A stretch of 37,424 bases of DNA from an uncultured SAR86 cluster bacterium. GTDB taxonomy: Bacteria > Pseudomonadota > Gammaproteobacteria > Magnimaribacterales > Magnimaribacteraceae. The stretch is from positions 1 to 37,424 of the forward strand of contig CACOVO010000013.1 of NCBI GenBank assembly GCA_902630715.1, in the 5' to 3' direction. The stretch's first letter is position 1, and the number at the start of each line of letters is the position of its first letter. This document shows, piece by piece, positions 1 through 7,759 of this stretch. Under the pieces are notes generated by a model, which was not told the origin of the DNA, made no database searches, and saw only the letters and a list, made by a program, of their open reading frames with translations. The translations under genes and the position numbers were made by a program.

Positions 1-166
1 CCATGCAGACCATATGATCGTGATGATTTGAGGGAGTAATTTCGTAAACTGCCCTTCCTTCCTCAAAGTTTAACTTGATGCAAATGCCTGCTTGCTCAAA
101 TTGAGTAAGGACTCTGTAAACAGTTGCGAGGCCAACCTCTTCACCAGCATCCAGTAGACGCTTATA
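1..166 (-). CDS. fur: Ferric uptake regulator Fur, internal fragment
   Basis: Read on the minus strand, about positions 160 to 1 give an uninterrupted Fur-like frame: YKRLLDAGEEVGLATVYRVL, then TQFEQAGI, NFEEGRAVYEIT and the metal-site cluster NHHDHMVCM. This matches E. coli Fur from about Tyr41, the end of the DNA-binding domain, to the first His/Cys metal ligands. Fur is an Fe(II)-responsive dimeric repressor of iron uptake. The C-terminal half lies beyond the left edge of the window. The N-terminal 40 or so residues, including the first helices of the winged helix, are absent: upstream of YKRLL the frame runs into antisense grpE sequence with no Fur similarity. The fragment has no start codon here. 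Either the gene is truncated or the joint with grpE is an assembly or amplification chimera. The identity is solid; the reason for truncation is not known. Confidence 0.85.
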
Positions 167-630
167 AATCTGAAGAGATATCTTCGGAAGAATTAATAAA
201 AGATCTGGAGGATCAACTTCTTCGAGCAAAAGCTGAAGTGCAAAATGTGAGAAGAATTGCTGCTCAAGAAGTAACAAAGGCTAGATTATTCGGGATTGAG
301 TCTTTCGCAAGGGAGGTAATATCTGTCTCAGATAATCTGGAAAGGGCCTTGGAATCTTCTAAGACTGAAGAGAATAATCAGGTAATTGAAGAAGGCCTCG
401 AGCTTACATTGAAGAGTCTTCAAACAGCTTTAAAATCTTCAGGCATTGAACCTATTGATACTAATGAAAAGGAGTTTGATCCTGAAAAGCACGAAGCAAT
501 ATCTTTACTAGAAGACGATTCTTTGAAACCAAACACTATTATAGATGTTGTTCAAAAAGGATATGTGATAATGGATAGAACCTTAAGACCTGCGAAAGTC
601 GTTGTTTCAAAGAAAACCGAAGAAAAGTAA
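163..630 (+). CDS. grpE: GrpE nucleotide exchange factor for DnaK, start missing
   Basis: GrpE is the homodimeric co-chaperone that releases ADP from DnaK. The recognisable protein begins near 163 with an acidic lead-in (SEEISSEELI), followed by the long coiled-coil helix (RAKAEVQNVRRIAAQEVTKA), the dimer bundle (VISVSDNLERALE) and the C-terminal beta-wing (FDPEKHEAISLLED, then VVQKGYVIMDRTLRPAKVVVSK). About 155 residues are present, against 197 in E. coli, so only part of the variable acidic N-terminus is missing. No ATG or Shine-Dalgarno sequence precedes it: the only in-frame start is a TTG at 124, which lies inside antisense fur codons and is not credible. It sits directly upstream of dnaK and dnaJ, the usual chaperone cluster. 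In pseudomonads recN lies between fur and grpE; it is absent here. Confidence 0.88.
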   Translation, partial: YKSEEISSEELIKDLEDQLLRAKAEVQNVRRIAAQEVTKARLFGIESFAREVISVSDNLERALESSKTEENNQVIEEGLELTLKSLQTALKSSGIEPIDTNEKEFDPEKHEAISLLEDDSLKPNTIIDVVQKGYVIMDRTLRPAKVVVSKKTEEK

Positions 631-639
631 CAAAATCCA

Positions 640-668
640 CTTGAAATAAGAAACATTAGCCCCATCTT
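640..668 (+). promoter_or_regulatory. Sigma-32 (heat-shock) promoter for dnaK-dnaJ
   Basis: CTTGAAA at 640-646, a 13-base spacer, then CCCCATCTT at 660-668. This is essentially the consensus RpoH promoter (CTTGAAA, 11-16 bases, CCCCATnT). Transcription would start about 10 bases downstream, around 675, leaving a leader of roughly 20-25 bases before the dnaK ATG at 698. Its position inside the grpE-dnaK gap means dnaK-dnaJ can be induced independently of grpE. Confidence 0.88.
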
Positions 669-697
669 ATGTAAAACAACATAAAGCGGAGCTAAAA

Positions 698-2617
698 ATG
701 GCAAAAGTTATCGGTATAGATTTAGGGACAACAAACTCTTGTGTCTCTGTAATGGAGGGAGATCAAGCCAAGGTAATAGAAAATTCTGAAGGCAAGAGAA
801 CTACACCTTCTGTTGTTGCTTATGGTGAAGAAATAAAAGTAGGTGATTCTGCAAAGAATCAGGCTGTAACAAATTCCGAGAATACTTTATATGCAATCAA
901 AAGACTCATAGGTAGAAAACACGATGATGATGTTGTAAAGAAAGACAGCGACATGGTCCCGTACAAGATTCTTCCTGCTGATAATGGCGATGCCTGGGTT
1001 GAAGCTGAGGGTAAAAAATTGGCTCCTCAACAAGTCTCGGCTGAAATTCTTAAGAAAATGAAGAAGACAGCTGAAGATTATCTAGGGCAGGAGATCAAAG
1101 AGGCTGTGATAACAGTTCCAGCTTATTTCAACGATTCGCAAAGACAGGCTACCAAAGATGCTGGAAAAATTGCTGGTCTTGAAGTTAAAAGAATTATAAA
1201 CGAACCCACTGCGGCGGCCTTAGCATACGGCTTAGATAAAGGTAAAGGAGATCAAAAAATAGCCGTTTACGATTTAGGTGGTGGTACGTTCGATGTTTCG
1301 ATAATAGAGATTGCTGAAATAGATGGTGAGCATCAATTTGAGGTGCTTTCTACCAACGGGGATACTTTTCTAGGTGGAGAAGATTTTGATATTGCCTTAA
1401 TAGAATATCTTGCAGACGAATTTAAAAAAGAATCTGGATTGGATCTACATAACGATTCAGCTGCACTTCAAAGACTCAAGGAGGCATCAGAGAAAGCCAA
1501 AATTGAGCTATCGAGTAATCAACAATCTGAAATAAATTTACCCTACATTACAGCTGATTCATCTGGAGCCAAGCACTTCGTACATAAGCTTACAAGGGCT
1601 AAGTTAGAATCATTAGTCGAAAATTTGGTAGATAGGACTATAAAACCAACAGAAATAGCTTTGAAAGACGCCGGTCTGAAAGCTTCTGAAGTTGACGAAG
1701 TAATATTAGTTGGCGGACAAACTAGAATGCCTTTGGTGCAAGAAAAGGTGAAATCTTTCTTTGGAAAAGAAGCTAGGAAAGATGTAAATCCAGATGAGGC
1801 AGTTTCAGTTGGAGCTGCTATCCAAGGCGCTGTTTTGGCAGGAGATGTTACCGATGTTCTTCTATTAGATGTTACTCCTCTGACATTAGGTATTGAGACA
1901 ATGGGCGGTGTAATGACTCCTTTGATCGAAAAAAATACTACAATTCCTACAAACAAATCCCAAGTATTTTCCACAGCCGAGGATAACCAGACGGCTGTAA
2001 CAGTTCATGTTTTACAAGGTGAAAGAAAGCAAGCATCAGAAAACAAAACACTTGGACAATTTAATCTTACCGACATCCCAGCTTCCCCGAGAGGAATGCC
2101 ACAAATTGAAGTTTCTTTTGATTTAGATGCGAACGGTATTTTAAACGTCTCTGCCAAAGACAAGGCTACTGGAAAGGAGCAATCAATAGAGATCAAAGCT
2201 TCAAGTGGACTTTCTGAAGATGAGATTGAGCAAATGGTAAAAGATGCAGAGGCCCATGCCGAAGATGACAAAAAGTTTGAAGAATTGGTTCAGGCACGTA
2301 ACTTGGGAGAAAACCTGGTTCATAGCTGTAAGAAGACTCTAGAAGAGGCTAAAGATAAGGTAGAGGACGCTGAGAAGGAAGCTATTGAGAAGGGTATAGC
2401 AGACTTGGAAGAAGCTCTGAAGGCAGATGATAAGGAGGCTATTGACGATAAGGTAAAAGCTTTATCAGAAGCTTCTGCTCCTCTTGCCCAAAGAATGTAC
2501 GAAGAGGAAGCAAAAAATAAAGAGGCATCCGATCAAGAAGATCAAAACAATGATTCTGATGTCGTCGATGCTGACTTCGAAGAAGTTACCGAAGAAAAGG
2601 AAAACCAAAACCATTAA
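698..2617 (+). CDS. dnaK: Molecular chaperone DnaK (Hsp70)
   Basis: A 639-residue Hsp70, almost the same length as E. coli DnaK (638). The nucleotide-binding domain starts with the phosphate loop [17 protein letters not shown] and contains [20 protein letters not shown], the second phosphate loop [11 protein letters not shown] and the adenosine motif [10 protein letters not shown]. The linker [16 protein letters not shown] joins it to the substrate-binding beta-sandwich (about 390-505). A helical lid and a disordered acidic tail ([13 protein letters not shown]) follow, with the DxxFEEV end typical of bacterial DnaK. It folds nascent and stress-denatured proteins in the cytoplasm with DnaJ and GrpE, both adjacent. 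The ATG at 698 is preceded by a weak purine stretch (AGCGGAG) and lies just behind a sigma-32 promoter. It is intact. Confidence 0.99.
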   Translation: MAKVIGIDLGTTNSCVSVMEGDQAKVIENSEGKRTTPSVVAYGEEIKVGDSAKNQAVTNSENTLYAIKRLIGRKHDDDVVKKDSDMVPYKILPADNGDAWVEAEGKKLAPQQVSAEILKKMKKTAEDYLGQEIKEAVITVPAYFNDSQRQATKDAGKIAGLEVKRIINEPTAAALAYGLDKGKGDQKIAVYDLGGGTFDVSIIEIAEIDGEHQFEVLSTNGDTFLGGEDFDIALIEYLADEFKKESGLDLHNDSAALQRLKEASEKAKIELSSNQQSEINLPYITADSSGAKHFVHKLTRAKLESLVENLVDRTIKPTEIALKDAGLKASEVDEVILVGGQTRMPLVQEKVKSFFGKEARKDVNPDEAVSVGAAIQGAVLAGDVTDVLLLDVTPLTLGIETMGGVMTPLIEKNTTIPTNKSQVFSTAEDNQTAVTVHVLQGERKQASENKTLGQFNLTDIPASPRGMPQIEVSFDLDANGILNVSAKDKATGKEQSIEIKASSGLSEDEIEQMVKDAEAHAEDDKKFEELVQARNLGENLVHSCKKTLEEAKDKVEDAEKEAIEKGIADLEEALKADDKEAIDDKVKALSEASAPLAQRMYEEEAKNKEASDQEDQNNDSDVVDADFEEVTEEKENQNH

Positions 2618-2646
2618 CTGGCCTCTCTTTAGACTGTATTAATTAA

Positions 2647-3768
2647 ATGTCTAAGAAGGATTATTATGATGTCCTAGGCGTACAAAGAGGCGCATCTGAC
2701 GATGATCTCAAAAAAGCTTATAGAAAGCTTGCAATGAAGTATCATCCAGATAGAAATTCTGATGATCCCAATGCTTCTGAGAAGTTCAAAGAAGCATCCG
2801 AGGCATATGAAGTTCTTTCAGACAGCACTAAGCGGAACGCATATGATCAATTTGGTCATGATGGTGTAGATCCATCTGGTTTTGGTGGAGGTGGTTCTCA
2901 AGGATTCAACGATATATTCGGAGATATATTCGGAGATATTTTTGGTGGAGGTGATCCATTTGGAAGAAGACAAAGGTCAAATAAAGGGTCAGATCTTCAA
3001 TATTCCATGACCATTAATCTGGAAGACGCTGTCAGAGGCGTAACTGAAAAAATTGCCATACCCGCTCTTGAAAGTTGTGGCTCATGCAAAGGTACTGGTG
3101 CTAGTGAGGGAAGTAAACCTGTCACTTGTGATACTTGTGGAGGTGCTGGTCAGGTAAGGATGCAACAAGGATTTTTCTCTGTAGCTCAGACATGTAGTAG
3201 ATGTTCCGGGTCAGGTCAAATTATCAGTAATCCTTGCAGAGCATGCAGAGGTCAAGGCAGGATCGAGAAACGTAAAACCTTGTCGGTTAAGATTCCTGCT
3301 GGAGTTGATACTGGTGACAGAATAAGGTTATCTGGTGAAGGTGAAGCTGGTCTAAACGGTGGACCTTCTGGAGATTTGTTTGTTCAGATTAAAGTTTTGC
3401 CTCATGATGTTTTCGAGAGAGATGGAAAGCATCTTTATTGTGAGGCTCCTATAAGCTTTATTGATGCTGCCCTGGGCGGAGAAATTCAAATTCCAACACT
3501 TGAAGGGAAAGTTAAAATTAAAATTCCCGAAGGAACACAAACAGGTAAATTGTTCAGACTGAGAGGAAAAGGTATTACTCCAATAAGAGGAGGATCTACA
3601 GGAGATCTACTTTGCAGGGCTGTTATAGAAACGCCCCAAAACCTTTCAAGGCAACAAAAAGATCTTTTGAAAGAGTTCCAAACTTCAACATCTAATAATT
3701 CTAAGCAAAATCCCTTGAGAGAGGAGTGGTTTTCTAAGGTAAAATCTTTTTTCGATACCAAAACTTAA
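2647..3768 (+). CDS. dnaJ: Chaperone protein DnaJ (Hsp40)
   Basis: A 373-residue type I Hsp40 (E. coli 376). The J-domain covers residues 1-70 with the HPD motif at 33-35, which stimulates DnaK ATPase. A Gly/Phe-rich region carries repeated DIFG units encoded by 12-base tandem copies at 2911-2946; E. coli DnaJ has the same kind of DIFG run. Four CxxCxGxG zinc-binding repeats ([32 protein letters not shown]) and the two C-terminal substrate-binding domains follow. The ATG at 2647 is 29 bases after dnaK and has no clear Shine-Dalgarno sequence. It is cotranscribed with dnaK from the heat-shock promoter. Confidence 0.99.
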   Translation: MSKKDYYDVLGVQRGASDDDLKKAYRKLAMKYHPDRNSDDPNASEKFKEASEAYEVLSDSTKRNAYDQFGHDGVDPSGFGGGGSQGFNDIFGDIFGDIFGGGDPFGRRQRSNKGSDLQYSMTINLEDAVRGVTEKIAIPALESCGSCKGTGASEGSKPVTCDTCGGAGQVRMQQGFFSVAQTCSRCSGSGQIISNPCRACRGQGRIEKRKTLSVKIPAGVDTGDRIRLSGEGEAGLNGGPSGDLFVQIKVLPHDVFERDGKHLYCEAPISFIDAALGGEIQIPTLEGKVKIKIPEGTQTGKLFRLRGKGITPIRGGSTGDLLCRAVIETPQNLSRQQKDLLKEFQTSTSNNSKQNPLREEWFSKVKSFFDTKT

Positions 3769-3772
3769 AATT

Positions 3773-4513
3773 GTGAAAAAAATTTTTATCTCAGGAATTA
3801 CTGGAAAGGTAGGAAAACTCCTTTCAAAAGATCTTTTAGATGACGAGGAATTCAATTTAGTTGGAGGCAGTTGTTCAGTAGCTAATAAGAATTTAAATAA
3901 AGATATTGGCGAATTTCTTGGAAAAAAAAACATAGGGGCAAATATATATGACTCATTACCCAGAAGTTTAGAAATCGATGTGGTTATTGATTTTTCAACT
4001 CCCAGTAGTGCAATTGAATTGCTTGATATAACAAGATCTAAAGGTATACCAGTGCTAATCGGCACAACTGGTTTCAATGAAAGTCAATTAGAATTTATTG
4101 CTTGTATGAGCAAGGATATACCCATTTTGTTAGCCCCGAATACAAGTCAGGGTGTAGCAATACTTAAAAACATAATACAAAAATCATCTAGTCTCTTTTC
4201 TGAAGGCAATCGCTTCCAAATTAGAGACACTCATCACGAAGAAAAAAAAGATTCGCCGTCTGGGACAGCACTTGAATTAAAAAAAGAAATACTTAATCAA
4301 GTACCTGATGCCAAAATTTCAATTGAAAGCTTGAGAGAAGGAAGTAACCCTGGAGAACATACAATAACCATTGGTCTTGAAAATGAATTAATTGAGATAA
4401 CTCACAAAGCAGAAAATAGATCAATTTTTGCTCAAGGTGCTATATCAGGAGCCAGATGGCTTATAGGCAAGCCCTCGGGCCTTTATTCAATGGCTGATAT
4501 TTACACTTCTTGA
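3773..4513 (+). CDS. dapB: 4-hydroxy-tetrahydrodipicolinate reductase DapB
   Basis: Catalyses the NAD(P)H-dependent reduction in lysine and meso-diaminopimelate synthesis, so it supplies both protein and peptidoglycan. The N-terminal Rossmann motif is GITGKVGKLL. VVIDFSTP, the LIGTTGF loop and the catalytic signature HHEEKKDSPSGTA follow, then the C-terminal tetramerisation sheet. At 246 residues it is shorter than E. coli DapB (273) but complete. The start is GTG at 3773, four bases after the dnaJ stop, so it is probably translationally coupled. dnaJ-dapB adjacency is usual in gammaproteobacteria; in pseudomonads carA and carB follow, but here rpsB does. Confidence 0.97.
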   Translation: MKKIFISGITGKVGKLLSKDLLDDEEFNLVGGSCSVANKNLNKDIGEFLGKKNIGANIYDSLPRSLEIDVVIDFSTPSSAIELLDITRSKGIPVLIGTTGFNESQLEFIACMSKDIPILLAPNTSQGVAILKNIIQKSSSLFSEGNRFQIRDTHHEEKKDSPSGTALELKKEILNQVPDAKISIESLREGSNPGEHTITIGLENELIEITHKAENRSIFAQGAISGARWLIGKPSGLYSMADIYTS

Positions 4514-4680
4514 TCAGATGGATTTATGGTATAAATTGCACTTGGCGAAAGCCAAAAATTAACACATGTATCCGTTTCAGATCTAGGGTGCCGAAAATCG
4601 CTCATTTTTGGTGAGTTCTGTAAGAGCATGAAAGTATAACCTGAAGAATGTAATGTTCTTCGCAAAATCAAGGAGAGCAA
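4510..4680 (+). promoter_or_regulatory. Promoter and structured 5' leader of rpsB-tsf
   Basis: This 167-base gap is the largest non-coding stretch on the left side. A possible promoter has TTGATC at 4510-4515 (overlapping the dapB stop) and TATAAA at 4530-4535 or TAAATT at 4532-4537; the spacing is 14 or 16 bases, so the call is tentative. Three hairpins are visible: TTGGC-GAAA-GCCAA at 4542-4555 (a 5-bp stem with a GNRA loop at the predicted transcript 5' end), CTCATT/GGTGAG at 4601-4615 (two G-U pairs), and GAAGAA/TTCTTC at 4643-4661. AGGAG at 4671-4675 is the ribosome binding site. In E. coli the rpsB leader is a target of feedback repression by S2. Equivalence here is inferred from position and structure only. 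Confidence 0.55.
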
Positions 4681-5604
4681 ATGGCTGAAATATCGCTAGA
4701 ACAGATGCTACAAGCAGGTGTCCATTTCGGACATCAAACTAAATACTGGAACCCAAAAATGGATCAGCACATTTTTGGCGTCAGAAATAAGATTCACATT
4801 ATAAACTTAGAACACACGGTAGAAATGATTAAACCTGCCTTAAAGTTTATCGAGGGTGTTGCGGCAAAAAATAATAAAATTTTATTCGTAGGAACTAAAA
4901 GAACGGCAACCGACATCATTAAGAACGAAGCTTTAAGGTGTTCAATGCCTTATGTTAACGAGAGATGGCTCGGTGGCATGCTCACGAACTACAAAACTAT
5001 AAGATCATCAATAACTAGACTTGAAAATCTTCTTAGGCAAAAAGAAGATGGCACTTTTAATAAGCTTACTAAGAAGGAAGGTCTTAAGATCCAAAGAGAT
5101 ATAGACAGACTGCAAAAATCGATTGGAGGAGTTACTGAAATGGGCGGTCTTCCAGATGCTTTGTTCATTATCGATGTGAAAAGAGAATCTATCGCAGTCT
5201 CAGAGGCAAGTAAGATGGGGATTCCCATAGTTGGAATTGTTGACTCTAACAGCGATCCTGAAGGTATTGATTATGTAGTACCAGGAAATGATGACTCAAT
5301 TAGGTCGATTGCTTTATTCACAGAAGCCGTTGCAGACGCTTGCTTAAAAGGTTCTGAAGCAGCTACTGGCCTAAAGCAAGAGGAGCCTCAATCAGGACCA
5401 GCTATTGTAAGAAAAGTAGAGAAAACTGAATCTAATGCTAAAGAGGACACAAAAGATCCGGAGTCCAAAGCTGAAGATTCAAATCAAGAAGAGAAAATTA
5501 GTTCAGATGGTTCAGATGCTGATGTTTCTGCATCCGAAGATACCATCAATCAGGATAAAGATTCTTCAAAAGAACAAAGTAAAGAGACTAAAGAAGAGGA
5601 ATAG
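4681..5604 (+). CDS. rpsB: 30S ribosomal protein S2 with long acidic C-terminal tail
   Basis: The N-terminal 225 or so residues are standard S2: [42 protein letters not shown], then [11 protein letters not shown] and [22 protein letters not shown]2 sits on the 30S platform near S1 and is needed for S1 binding. The protein is 307 residues against 241 in E. coli. The extra 80 or so residues (from about 228) form a low-complexity tail of Glu, Asp, Lys, Ser and Gln ending KETKEEE, predicted to be disordered. The frame stays open and joins tsf normally, so this is not an obvious frameshift. It has a good AGGAG site five bases before the ATG and is the first gene of the superoperon, cotranscribed with tsf. 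Confidence 0.98.
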   Translation: MAEISLEQMLQAGVHFGHQTKYWNPKMDQHIFGVRNKIHIINLEHTVEMIKPALKFIEGVAAKNNKILFVGTKRTATDIIKNEALRCSMPYVNERWLGGMLTNYKTIRSSITRLENLLRQKEDGTFNKLTKKEGLKIQRDIDRLQKSIGGVTEMGGLPDALFIIDVKRESIAVSEASKMGIPIVGIVDSNSDPEGIDYVVPGNDDSIRSIALFTEAVADACLKGSEAATGLKQEEPQSGPAIVRKVEKTESNAKEDTKDPESKAEDSNQEEKISSDGSDADVSASEDTINQDKDSSKEQSKETKEEE

Positions 5605-5606
5605 GC

Positions 5607-6464
5607 ATGACAAATATTTCTGCATCACAAGTTAAAGAACTAAGAGAAAAAACTGGGCTTGGTCTCATGGACTGCAAAAAAGCCTTGGAAGAAGCGAATG
5701 GAGATTTGGAATTAGCAATTGAAGAATTGAGAAAAACAAGCGGCGTTAAAGCTAGCAAAAAGTCTGGAAGATCTGCCGCAGACGGTCTAATTGGAATCTT
5801 ATCTAAAAATAGCAACATCTTCATGATTGAGGTGAATTGTGAAACTGATTTTGTAGCGAGAGATCAATCTTTTATTGAATTTACGTCAAATACTCTGAAT
5901 GACTATTCAGAAAGACCTGATTCTTCTCTTGAAGAACTTTTACAAAATGGAGTTGAAGAGAATAGAGAGAAACTAGTCCAAAAACTTGGGGAAAATATAG
6001 TTGTTAGAAGAATTGACAAAACAAGCGGCTCTTCGGTAGCTGGGTCTTATTTGCACAGCAACAAAAAAATTGGCTGTTTAGTGTCTCTAGAAGGTGGAGA
6101 TATGTCGTTGGCAAATGATATTGCAATGCACGCTGCTGCAACAGATCCTATGGCAATTTCTCCGTCAGATATACCAAGCGAAACTATTGAAAAAGAGAGA
6201 GAAATTTTTAGAGCCCAATCTGAAGATACCGGTAAACCAACTGAAATAGTCGAGAAAATGATTGAAGGAAAAGTTTCCAAATTTTTGTCTGAAGTGAGTT
6301 TGACCGAGCAAGATTTTGTAAAAGATCCGAATCAAAAAATTAGTAAACTCCTCGACGATAACAATGCTACCATTCTATCTTTTACTAGATTCGAGGTTGG
6401 AGAAGGTATTGAAATAGAGAAAGTTGATTTTGCAAGTGAAGTTATGTCGCAAATTGAGGGTTAA
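5607..6464 (+). CDS. tsf: Translation elongation factor Ts
   Basis: EF-Ts is the guanine nucleotide exchange factor for EF-Tu. The N-terminal UBA-like domain (VKELREKTGLGLMDCKKALEEANGDLELAIEELR) has the conserved EF-Tu-contact helix. The core has NCETDFVARDQSF, followed by two subdomains containing LVQKLGENIVVRRI and IAMHAAATDPMAI. At 285 residues it matches the family (E. coli 283). The ATG at 5607 is two bases after the rpsB stop. The stop codon at 6462-6464 directly abuts the frr ATG at 6465, with no room for the pyrH gene that usually lies between tsf and frr. Confidence 0.99.
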   Translation: MTNISASQVKELREKTGLGLMDCKKALEEANGDLELAIEELRKTSGVKASKKSGRSAADGLIGILSKNSNIFMIEVNCETDFVARDQSFIEFTSNTLNDYSERPDSSLEELLQNGVEENREKLVQKLGENIVVRRIDKTSGSSVAGSYLHSNKKIGCLVSLEGGDMSLANDIAMHAAATDPMAISPSDIPSETIEKEREIFRAQSEDTGKPTEIVEKMIEGKVSKFLSEVSLTEQDFVKDPNQKISKLLDDNNATILSFTRFEVGEGIEIEKVDFASEVMSQIEG

Positions 6465-7022
6465 ATGCTTAACGAAATAGTTGAAGACGCTGAAGCGGGA
6501 ATGGAGAAAAGTTTAGGAGCCCTTGATGTGGCTTTTAAAAAAATAAGAACCGGTAGAGCCACTCCATCTCTTCTTGATAGTGTTAAAGTTGATTACTATG
6601 AGAAACTTACTCCTCTAGGACAAGTAGCAAGTATAACAATAGAAGATGCCAAAACTCTTGCTATCGTGCCTTGGGAGAAAGGATTAGTCCAACAAATTGA
6701 AAAAGCAATATCTGAGTCAGACCTTGGATTAAATCCAGCAACCTCAGGAGATACCATAAGAGTAAATCTTCCTGATTTAACTGAGGAAACCAGAAAAGAC
6801 TTCATTAAGAAGGCAAAAGCTGAAGCCGAAAATGCCAAAGTATCAATTCGTAATGTAAGAAGAGAAGGAAACTCTCAATTGAAAGAATTTCTCAAAGAAA
6901 AGGAAATTTCTCAAGATGAAGAACGACAAGGGGAGGAATTAATCCAAAAACTCACAGATACTTTCGTAGAAAAAGTCGATAAAGCATTGGAAGCAAAAGA
7001 AAAGGATCTCCTAGATTTTTGA
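6465..7022 (+). CDS. frr: Ribosome recycling factor
   Basis: RRF works with EF-G to split post-termination ribosomes. It is 185 residues, the same as E. coli. The C-terminal half of helix 1 has KKIRTGRATPSLLDSVKVDYY, the hinge has TPLGQVASI and the beta-domain has ALAIVPWEKG-like sequence (LAIVPWEKGLVQQIEKAI). The final long helices carry RNVRREGNSQLKEFLKEKEIS. It starts immediately after the tsf stop codon with no intergenic base and no Shine-Dalgarno sequence in front, so its translation probably depends on re-initiation after tsf. Confidence 0.98.
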   Translation: MLNEIVEDAEAGMEKSLGALDVAFKKIRTGRATPSLLDSVKVDYYEKLTPLGQVASITIEDAKTLAIVPWEKGLVQQIEKAISESDLGLNPATSGDTIRVNLPDLTEETRKDFIKKAKAEAENAKVSIRNVRREGNSQLKEFLKEKEISQDEERQGEELIQKLTDTFVEKVDKALEAKEKDLLDF

Positions 7023-7031
7023 CTTATCAAA

Positions 7032-7757
7032 ATGGTAAGTAATCATTCAGACACCTTACCTAAACATGTTGCTATCATTATGGATGGTAATAACAGGTGG
7101 GCCAGTGAAAATGGCTTGCCTGGTGTGGCGGGTCATAAGAAGGGCGTTGAAAGGGCTAGAGAAGCTGTTGAGTTTGCTGTCAAGAAAGGTCTGTCAACTC
7201 TTACTCTGTTTGCCTTTAGCAGTGAGAACTGGGGAAGGTCCTCTGCAGAAGTTTCTCTTTTGATGAACTTACTTAATAGTGCATTAAAGGAAGAAGTTCC
7301 AAATCTTGTTAAAAATTCAGTCCAATTGAGCTTTATTGGAGATTTATCACAATTTGATGAGAAACTAATAAATCAAATGAAAAAATCAGAAGAATTAACA
7401 TATTGTGACTCTAAAAATAAAAAATTGGACTTAGTAGTTGCTGCTAGTTATGGAGGTAGATGGGATATTGTTAACGCTATTAATGCTATTAAAGAATCTG
7501 GCTTTAATAAAGAAATCACCGAAGATGAATTTAGTAATTTCTTGTCTACTTCGGCTTTCGATGATCCTGACCTTTGCATAAGAACTGGTAATGAGCTCAG
7601 AGTGAGTAACTTCTTGCTATGGCAGTTAGCATACTCTGAACTCTATTTTCCCTCCATTCTCTGGCCCGACTTTGATGATAATCAATTTGAATGTGCGCTC
7701 AAGGAATACTCAAAAAGGGTTAGACGTTTCGGTGACAAATCTAACTTCCAATTATAA
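7032..7757 (+). CDS. uppS: Undecaprenyl diphosphate synthase (cis-prenyltransferase)
   Basis: Condenses isopentenyl diphosphate units onto farnesyl diphosphate to make the C55 lipid carrier for peptidoglycan and O-antigen. Motifs in order: HVAIIMDGNNRWA with the catalytic Asp, GHKKGVERARE, the substrate-binding stretch LTLFAFSSENWGRS, and near the C-terminus PDLCIRTGNELRVSNFLLWQLAYSELYF with the IPP-binding RTG..R.S pattern. At 241 residues the length is normal. The gene order frr-uppS-cdsA-dxr is that of pseudomonads rather than E. coli, where dxr precedes uppS. The ATG at 7032 is nine bases after frr. Confidence 0.98.
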   Translation: MVSNHSDTLPKHVAIIMDGNNRWASENGLPGVAGHKKGVERAREAVEFAVKKGLSTLTLFAFSSENWGRSSAEVSLLMNLLNSALKEEVPNLVKNSVQLSFIGDLSQFDEKLINQMKKSEELTYCDSKNKKLDLVVAASYGGRWDIVNAINAIKESGFNKEITEDEFSNFLSTSAFDDPDLCIRTGNELRVSNFLLWQLAYSELYFPSILWPDFDDNQFECALKEYSKRVRRFGDKSNFQL

Positions 7758-7759
7758 AA

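Noticed and set aside
124-162. TTG at 124 as the start of grpE
   Set aside because: These codons are antisense to conserved Fur sequence, with no ribosome binding site; they reflect the chimeric joint.
1543-1974. Long minus-strand open frame inside dnaK, and similar ones inside dnaJ, dapB, valS and leuA
   Set aside because: Antisense shadows of strongly conserved genes with no recognisable protein similarity.
2911-2946. 12-base tandem repeat in dnaJ
   Set aside because: It encodes repeated DIFG in the Gly/Phe linker, which E. coli DnaJ also has; this is normal for the family.
5435-5635. Basic 66-residue frame overlapping the rpsB tail and tsf start
   Set aside because: It is a frame-shifted shadow of the acidic, A-rich tail; it has no ribosome binding site and runs into tsf.
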